This document shows, one piece after another, positions 57,254-64,000 of a DNA stretch of 64,000 nucleotides. Each line of letters begins with the position of its first letter. The first letter of the stretch is position 1. Made by a program: the position numbers and the translations under genes. The DNA is from Takakia lepidozioides (taxonomy: Eukaryota; Streptophyta; Takakiopsida; Takakiales; Takakiaceae): the NCBI GenBank assembly GCA_030704615.1, contig CM060734.1, positions 36,410,042-36,474,041 on the forward strand, given 5' to 3'. The notes below the pieces were generated by a model. The model ran no database searches and was not told the origin of the DNA. It saw only the letters and a program-made list of their open reading frames with translations.

Positions 57254-57522
57254 TGTTGGAAAACCATCGAGAAACACAGATCACTAGTACGAGATCATCA
57301 GATGTTGAGGAATGAAGAAGAAGATATGAAATGATTCTATTGATAGAAATATATACATGAGTCTCGATCCACTTCGGAAGGAAGTCTACTATGTTAATCT
57401 CCGCTGATGTCTCCGCTGATATCTCTAGATAGCTACCACCGCTACCACCGTCATGCAGTGATAATGTTGCACCGCTAAACTATTTATGTACAGTTGACTA
57501 GGAGGAAAGCTAATATCTAACA
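57254..57522 (-). repeat. copia 5' LTR
   Basis: 269 bp with TGTT...AACA ends; expected to hold promoter and polyadenylation signals for the element. Confidence 0.92.
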
Positions 57523-57527
57523 GGAAA
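57523..57527. repeat. copia target-site duplication (right), GGAAA
   Basis: Matches 45922-45926. Confidence 0.85.
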
Positions 57528-57901
57528 GCAAAAGAGGGCTGGCAGATTTGTTGACTGAATGCTGAGAAAGGCAATACAAAATCTGCATTCAAACTCTAGG
57601 CTAACATGGCCTTCTTGCATTCAAACGTTCTTCCCGACATTTCACTCACCGTTCATTGCCGGCGACCGCACGTGCGGAACTGGTAACAGCGGGTGGACCC
57701 ATGGGCTGCAGACATTGAACCTGCTCAGGTGCAATGTATCTGCCCCTCTTGTTGGCGACCAGGTTCACTGTATGTGGATTGCTTCTTTGGTGGATTTGCG
57801 GCTTCCCAAACATTTTTCTTTTCAATCGATAAAAAAATTATTATTATTAAAAAGGTTGACTCCAGACTCCTATCAAATCACTGGCGGCAACCCTACATCA
57901 T

Positions 57902-58725
57902 GTCTGCCCTGGATAAATGTTAACAATGGGGAGTAGGGGGAAAAAAAAAACATTTAGACAAGGTTAACACATTAACAGTTTATGAAGGGGCTAATTGTAA
58001 CCCATTAACATTTACAGAGATAACATTTTACAAATATAAGATTTATGAAAATAACACTTTCATTTTAAAATAAAAAATACTAAAAAAAAAACACTTATGA
58101 AACAAAGTGTAATTATATGGAGTCATTCAGTTATGGGTAGGAAATATGAATCGATTGTAGACTTATGAGTATCTCTAATATGCATATCATCAAGTTCTTT
58201 CTCTAGGCGTTTCATGGCTAAAATAGTTTTCATAACGTCCCGAGGCTTTTGTTCCAAACATTGAGAAATTGTAACTATGGCCATTTTTGGCATCTTTGAG
58301 TGCTTCCATCTACTTGGCAAAACATCTAACACAAGTGCAATTACCACTAATCTCTCAAAAACAACCTCCATGTCAAGTGTCGAAATGGAACATACGAACA
58401 TACATTCGTATCAAGGTATTCGCTTCTGATCTCATCACTTTAGTATTACCTCCCACTTACTTTCTAGTCTTCTGATTGGTTATGTTGTTGGATGTAATCT
58501 TATCTACTCTAATTTGGAATTTATAATTATGGAGCATATCTCCTGTTAGCTGAAGCCTTTATGGTGCACTTAACATATATTGAGGGCAAATTAACAAAGA
58601 GGGGAATAAACATTTGTTAACAAATAACACTTAAGATTTGCTAGTGTGCACAAGTGGGGAATAAAATTTTCTTAACATTTATGGTAATTTAACGTTTATA
58701 GACGTAACATTTATCCAGGGCAGAC
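57902..58725 (+). mobile_element. inverted-repeat DNA element, full-length copy
   Basis: Both ends read GTCTGCCCTGGATAAATG (inverted). The 824-bp body includes a minus-strand frame (58123-58401) ending in a basic/acidic helix and THKSTIDSYF, which resembles the PCNA-interaction-like tail of pogo/Tigger transposases. No clear target duplication: tacatcat against tctatcac is only 5 of 8. The truncated relative is at 2690-3038. Confidence 0.6.
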
Positions 58726-59765
58726 TCTATCACATCCCAAATGGCTACTATTTTTCGTTTGTATTATGTTTTTTCTTTTTTCTTTTTTTGAAAGGGGATA
58801 AAGCCCCATCAATTATGTTTTTTCTTTTTCATTTTTTGGTTGAAGGCCATAAATTATTATTAACAGACGAAGAAAACATAACCTCACGCTACATGCCATG
58901 AAGGCTGAGAAAATATTCACTGGCCATTGACTAGAGCTTCAGGGGAGGGTCTAATGGGGACTATATAGAAATGATGAAGGAGTGTCCAAAAACGGGGAGG
59001 AGACAAAGAGACTATAGCAGAATCTATGGTGGAAGACTGATCAATTATTGCCTTGTTTCCTGTTAGAAGGCTCAAAAGATAATTGTACTTTGGATTTTCA
59101 TTTCCTAAAGCTGTAACATCTGTAGTCATGCGCACTCGAAGAAGAAATAACGCGGACCTGCTTGAAAAGATCGTGGATCCGCCTCTGACAGTGGTTCAGC
59201 GGGCTGATGGGGATTTCAGCCCAGTTCAGTTGCTCAACTTGCAAGCGGATCCACTGGATAAAATAAGATGAATAAAATGGAGTGACTGTTTACATGATTC
59301 AAACAAAAGTTATTTTTCATGTTAAAATTTAAATGTTAGTTTGTTTTTTGCCATACATGCATCATACTGAACAATACAAAAGTATACGACATGTCATGGT
59401 TTTAGTCATGGTTAACTAGAATTACCTACTTCTAGTTAACTAGGATATTTTATATATTCATATTTGTATTTTGTGTGTTGGGATTTCATTTGGTCTCACA
59501 TGCCAAGTGAGGTGTCAAACCTCACTTGGGACATGGGGATGGGTTTTCCCCTTGTGAGCGTTGAGGAGGGCTCATCTTCTTGTAGTTGAGCCTCCATGAG
59601 CCTACATGAGCCTCTCCCACCTCCATAGCTCTAGATATTGAGAAGGAGTGTGGTGAGGGCTTTGTAGGGTGGATTCCTTTAGCAAAGGTGCATTTGGCTT
59701 GACTTAGTTTATGTGATTGAGTGGATTCATGAGTGGAGTGTTTCCCTTGTGTTCACTTTCATTAT
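58726..59765. other. no gene recognised
   Basis: A/T-rich retroposon-like text at 58760-58920 partly echoes 26160-26285. A 72-codon minus frame (58917-59135, containing NPKYNYLLSLLTGNKAIID) looks protein-like but I do not recognise it. Confidence 0.3.
59503..59529. repeat. perfect 11-bp hairpin
   Basis: CCAAGTGAGGT, a 5-base loop, then its exact complement ACCTCACTTGG. It could be the fold-back of a small repeat or retroelement leader. Confidence 0.7.
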
Positions 59766-59790
59766 CACTACAAGAAGAATCATCAATTTT
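59766..59790 (+). repeat. solitary CACTA-type terminus
   Basis: Reads CACTACAAGAAGAATC, the classic plant CACTA end. No partner ending TTCTTGTAGTG was seen to the right within the window. Confidence 0.4.
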
Positions 59791-60017
59791 TATGTGGAGT
59801 TACAGATTTCACCATCCAGGAGTTTTGCTATAATCTGCCATTTTTGACGGTCAATGCTTCCAAATAATGTGAGTAGTTAGATGTAGTAGGTAGGTAAATA
59901 CTGGTAAGGTTCATTCTGGTGGATGGACAGTCAGTGCCAGATATAGCCTCATCAATGAGGCTAGGTCCTATTTTGGGGATGGCCCACCAAAATGGCAGCC
60001 GACGCTTAGGGGTTAAG

Positions 60018-60085
60018 CATCTAAACATCTAATGGTTACGGCACAAAATCGTTGTATACATGGTCATGGATTCGAATTCACACAA
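60018..60085 (+). repeat. possible tRNA-like SINE head
   Basis: An A-box-like CTAATGGTTACGGCAC and B-box-like GGATTCGAATTC lie about 35 bases apart. No body was recognised. Confidence 0.3.
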
Positions 60086-60379
60086 AACTATGTTCGATTT
60101 CACCCATTATAGCTAACCTAGCTAGTATATAGTTTTTTTGTTTGATTATACAATGGAGCAGCCATTTTGATTTTTGCTAAATGTCAAAGTTCAATAATTT
60201 TTTGGTAGATGTTCCATCAACCTTCCAAATTTCATCAAAAATTAAGTAATCTACAAGATGGCTTGGTAATTGAATTGAGGGTTATAACATCACCAATAAC
60301 CAATCCAAAATGGACATTTAGTGGACATTAGGCTGCAAAGTGAGCACAATTTTGTAAAATTCTAACAATCCATTTGTTG

Positions 60380-61860
60380 CAATCTTGTATTCGCTTGTGA
60401 GTGCGGAGTGTAAGGGTTAGTTTAGCACTTGTGTGTTGAAGAGCTTGGGAAGATAGCTCTTGTGTTGCAAGGTGTTGCATATATTGCAAAGAAAAATCCT
60501 TGTGGTGTTAGGGCTTTGAGAAATATTGCTTTGCCCTAAGGAGGTGGAGAGCTCAAAGATGGAGCTCTTGTAGATCACAAGGGTTACAAGGAAAGGTACT
60601 TGTGGTGTTACACCAAGGTGTTGGGGAGCTCAAGAAAGAGCTTGTTTGCCACAAGATTTGCAAGGATTGCAAGAGGGAAGTCTTGTGTGTGTGGAAGCAT
60701 GGATTCTAGGGATTGAGAATCGTTTCTATGCATTATGGAGTCAATGGTGTGTACCATGGCGTGTGGAGAGCAACTAAATGATTGTTAATACCCATTTCAC
60801 TATCAATCTAGGGTTAAGCAAGCTCAAGTGTGGATGTTGTGGAAGAGAAGCCAAGGAGCTACATAGGCTTGGGCTTGAAGACAGCAAGGCAAACACTTGG
60901 AGAGCATTAGGAAGCTCAAGAGGTTTGAAGGGAAGCATATGGGTGAAAATTCTATCAATGATGATGTGAAACCAAGCCTAGAGCATTGAAGAGCTTGAAG
61001 CACATGTGGGAGATCATTGGAGGTGGTCTTCATGAAGAAAAAAGATTGTGGCTCAAGGCATGCATAGCAACTTCAACCATAGACTAGCATGTGACAAGAC
61101 AAGGAAGGGGAATGTGAAGCTCATGTATTCATTCCCTTTTGGCTTAAGTTTTGTGGTGGATGGTTGATCAAGCAAGTGATGCTTATATGGAGCATGCTTG
61201 GCTTCCAATTTCAAGCTTGAGGAGAGCTAGAAGGTAAAGGGAGCAAGTTGATCCCCTTGTGTATGAGGTGATGCATGTGTGGAGCATGCTTTTGGCTTGA
61301 GCTTTGCAATTTCAAGCTTGAGAGGAGTGGCTCTTGAGCTAGCAAGTGAATGGAGCTTGAATGACCAAGGCTTGAGAGGAGACAAGGCTTGGTGGCTTGC
61401 CAAAGGAGATATAAGCTTGATTTGGAGTTCCAATGAGAACTTGAGCTTGTTGTGTGACCAATGCATTGCTAGTTGAGTTGGAGACAAACTTGAGTAGCTT
61501 AAGGTGAAGAAGATCAAGGTAATTTGCCTTGGTACCCCATAGAATTCATGGATGCTTGAGGGGATTAAGCATAGAGCCCCAAGGAGCACAAACCCTAGCT
61601 TGGTGAGGCTAAACCTCAAAGAAATAGAGGGGGAAGTGGCTAAAGCCTAGAGGGAAATGGCTAAACCCTGGGGGGAAATGAACTACTCTATGAGGGGGAA
61701 ATGGCTATTCCAAGGGAGAAATGGCTATTCCTAAGGGAAATACAAGGGAAATACGTATAGGCCCATGGGAATACTGGGGAAATATTATGGCATATTCTTG
61801 GGAATATTCCTATGGAATTTTGGGAACTTATTGGGAACTTGGGAACTCATTGGGAACATG
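60380..61860. repeat. purine-rich repetitive region, possible long LTR
   Basis: Words such as gcttgag, aagctcaag and tgtggagagc recur throughout with no stable frame. Position upstream of a gypsy-like gag suggests retroelement LTR or leader, but no second LTR is in the window. Confidence 0.3.
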
Positions 61861-61869
61861 GTGATATAA

Positions 61870-62115
61870 GAAGAGTCCTTGGAGGACTGTTTGGGGACCT
61901 TGGAGGACCATTTGGAGGACCATTGGGAGTTCTTGGAGGACTGTTTGGAGGACCATTGGGAGTCCTTGGAGGACTGTTTGAAGGACCATTGGGAGTCCTT
62001 GGAGGACTGTTTGGGGTCCTTGGAAGACCATTGGAGGATCATTGGGAGTCCTTGGAGGACCATTTAGAGGACCATTTGGAGTTCTTTGGAGGACTGTTTG
62101 GGGTCCTTGGAGGCC
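61870..62115 (+). repeat. minisatellite, ~33-36 bp units
   Basis: Repeats of ccttggaggactgtttggag and accattgggagtccttgg, six or more imperfect units. Frames stay open on both strands because unit lengths are often multiples of three. Confidence 0.85.
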
Positions 62116-62911
62116 AATATTTGGCGAGCTTGAGGAGTCTTTGGCGACTTGTGTGAGAGACTATTTAGGGTCCTCGAGGGCTAAGTTTTGGCAGGCTCTT
62201 GGGGCCTTGGTGTACTGTTTTGGAGTCCCATTGTGTAAGGATTGGGAGCCTTAGTAAGATTGTTTGAGAAACATATTCTTGAGGGCTCCTGGAGAGTTAT
62301 TTGAGAGACCCTTGAAAGGTAGTCTTGTCTATTGTTCAAGCAAGAGAGTGTGGAGATAGGGTAGTGGGATGAGGGCATGCTGGGATTAGGAATTGCTTTA
62401 GTCTCTCTTCCTTGTAGTCTTTCACCCTCTCTGTAGGCCAAAACCTTTCCGTAGGTGGAGGCAAGAGTCAGTCCGGGTTTGGGCTGGGGTGTCATTGCAG
62501 GAGCGACACTGTGGAGTGTTCTTGGTATGGGGGAGTTGTTGTCTTGATTTTCTTGTGTTTGGATCCCCTCCACACCTGCATGCTTGACTGTGCGTCAAGT
62601 TAGCTTTGTGTGGGCGTTTGTTTTCATAGGAGGTTGGTCCGGATTTGATCACCGGTCAATCCTAGAGCGTGCTGTCGATGGTGAGGCTGGGGTGATGACC
62701 AGTCAGACCATCATTGTTTCTCTTATGGTAAGGCTGGGTTGATGACCAACAGACCATAGGAGTGCTTGCGGTGGATGCAGGTGCAGGTTTATGTTACGAA
62801 CCTAGTAGTCTAAGCCATAAGCCGCAACAGGTTCTCTACCCGGTTACCTTGTGGAAAAGGGGATTAGAGACAGGTTTACAACATGTGTGGTTGTGAGTTT
62901 TCATCACGGAG
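62116..62911. other. leader of the gypsy-like element, no gene
   Basis: G/T-rich DNA with a short duplicated phrase (ggctggggtgatgaccag at 62683 and ggctgggttgatgaccaa at 62733). No clear primer binding site was found. Confidence 0.35.
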
Positions 62912-63787
62912 GTGCCACCAGTTGCTGAGGAGAGTGCCGGTACGAGCACTAGCGATATTAGTGGGTATACAAGACGAGGTGTGCGGTTAGTTTCTACAAG
63001 CAGCAGTGGGACGTCAAATGGAACAGGAGCTGGGAAGTCCACCCAAACTCCTGCTGCAGCACCAACACCCGTGCCAGCCTTTAACCCAGTTGTGGAGTTC
63101 TTCGAGGAGTTAAGGAGAAACTATCAGGGGATAAGGACAGAGAAATTGCGGAGCTTGCAAGAGTTCCAACAAAGGCCTACCGAGAGTTTAAGGGAGGCTT
63201 ACACTCGCATGAGGCGCTTAATAAACGTAACCCAAGGGGTTACAGAAGCTCAGGCAGTCCAATTCTGGTATGGGATATTGGACAAAGAGCTGAGGAGAAG
63301 GGTGCGAGATGCAACTCTCCTACACGTGGCCCAACCCACCTTAGCAAATGTGTTTTTGCTGGCAAAGCGGATAGAGCTCAATATGGTGGAGAAGCGAGTG
63401 GTCATGGTGGGGTTCGGTAAGGAGACACTACGAAGTGGGGCTCCTAGCCAACAACAACCACTACCCCAACGTGCTCAAGGCAACAAAAAAGCTCAGGCGA
63501 AGCCCAGGGAAGGACAGAGAGGATCTCAATTGCAGAGGTCACTTCCTTCATTCCCAGGCCAACAACAGTCGAGAGTGACATGTTGGGATTGTGGAGAACC
63601 CCATGTTAAGAGAGATTCCCGGAAAGAGGCAAAGGGTCAGCACAGGCACAGCCTACACGTCCCGGTTGGCAGGGAGGATGCACCATCCAATGGGAGTGTA
63701 GAAGTAGCCATCAATGCTTGCAATCTCTGTTGCTCAGCCATGCACAAGCCAATTATCCATGTCAAGCAATTTAGATCCATTGCCTGA
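62912..63787 (+). pseudogene. Ty3/gypsy-like gag
   Basis: 291 codons. After a Ser/Thr-rich N-terminus comes the retrotransposon gag fold: RPTESLREAYTRMRRLINVT, then AQAVQFWYGILDKELRRRVR. It is followed by a Gln/Arg-rich linker and one knuckle reading CWDCGEPHVKRDS, in which the last Cys of the usual CCHC is Ser. No protease or reverse transcriptase follows before the window ends, so completeness is unknown. Confidence 0.65.
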
Positions 63788-63996
63788 CCCAACACCTGGC
63801 GTCGTGATGCCTCTGACAGAGTTGGCACAGATGTAGTGCCCGTGGCAAACTCCATTGCCCGCTCGCGCTCATCCGCATTGGTCTCCACCAATTGCTGTAG
63901 CACAATGTCCCAAATCAACCTAGGACCATTGTCTCGAAAAGCATGAGATGAGGGAAAGCTCATGAGCGTAGGCAAGGCTATACGTGGCTGCCCCAC
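63637..63996 (-). other. antisense open frame at the right edge
   Basis: 119 codons, overlapping the gag end on the opposite strand. Text such as RLIWDIVLQQLVETNADERE looks protein-like, so the gag may have been joined to another element near 63650-63780. I cannot assign it. Confidence 0.2.
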
Positions 63997-64000
63997 TCGA

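Larger units (their letters stand above)
45927..57522 (-). mobile_element. full-length Ty1/copia retrotransposon with nested CACTA
   Basis: Read on the minus strand the order is LTR (57522-57254), primer binding site, gag, protease, integrase, reverse transcriptase, RNase H, polypurine tract, LTR (46195-45927). LTRs are 269 bp each, start TGTT and end AACA. Integrase before reverse transcriptase defines copia. A perfect 5-bp duplication (GGAAA) shows a single insertion event. Removing the nested 6.7-kb CACTA element leaves about 4.9 kb, a normal copia size. I count about 16 mismatches between the LTRs, so it is not young. Stops in the polyprotein mean it is no longer autonomous. Confidence 0.93.

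Noticed and set aside
61785-62156. Overlapping Trp-Glu-rich and Gln-Ser-rich frames
   Set aside because: Produced by the minisatellite, open in several frames at once.
1-64000. CRISPR arrays, phage genes, operons or a coordinated gene cluster
   Set aside because: Sequence is eukaryotic with spliced genes; repeats present are transposons, microsatellites and one minisatellite, and the host genes belong to unrelated pathways.

Overview
The window is nuclear DNA of a land plant. The evidence is spliced genes with GT-AG introns, a PPR-SMR protein, a sulfolipid-related glycosidase, a plant-type mitochondrial phosphate carrier, and many plant transposon families (MULE, hAT, CACTA, Ty1/copia, Ty3/gypsy, LINE, SINE). 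I cannot name the species. The protein spellings look more like a non-flowering plant (bryophyte, lycophyte or fern) than a crop, but that is an impression. No rRNA gene, canonical tRNA gene, CRISPR array or prokaryotic operon was seen.

Layout. 1-0.26 kb: end of an F-box gene (minus). 0.3-3.4 kb: no clear gene; decayed repeats. 3.4-9.1 kb: a Mutator-like element with ~270 bp terminal inverted repeats, a broken transposase with an inverted internal block, and a LINE fragment inside it. 9.7-12.2 kb: a fatty acid 2-hydroxylase gene (plus) with an altered histidine box and an unresolved 5' end. 13.6-24.1 kb: a PPR-SMR gene (minus, six exons, about 1043 aa), whose 6 kb second intron holds a head-to-tail array of LINE 3' ends. 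24.9-28.6 kb: a hAT-like element, tRNA-derived SINEs, and a TA-flanked inverted-repeat element. 31.3-32.5 kb: an intron-free mitochondrial phosphate carrier (minus). 34.5-39.1 kb: a 13-exon SAICAR synthetase gene (minus, about 398 aa). 40.2-45.0 kb: a sulfoquinovosidase-type GH31 gene (minus) with a nonsense codon and several frameshifts, most likely a pseudogene.

45.9-57.5 kb is a full-length Ty1/copia element (269 bp LTRs, tRNA-type primer binding site, polypurine tract, 5-bp target duplication). It is split in its RNase H region by a 6.7 kb CACTA element with its own 3-bp duplication. The CACTA element carries transposase remnants, a SINE, and captured pieces of a PPR protein with an organellar ssDNA-binding-like WWDNR motif. 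57.9-64 kb is repeat-rich: a second inverted-repeat element, a lone CACTA-type terminus, a minisatellite, and a Ty3/gypsy-like gag reading frame near the right edge.

The host genes are independent housekeeping or organelle genes: organelle RNA metabolism, mitochondrial phosphate import, purine synthesis, sphingolipid hydroxylation, sulfolipid breakdown. They do not form a cluster. I found no convincing new biological system. The most informative content is the nested transposon history and the contrast between intact genes (PPR-SMR, phosphate carrier, SAICAR synthetase) and decaying ones (sulfoquinovosidase, perhaps the fatty acid hydroxylase). All gene models were built by eye from splice signals and reading phase.
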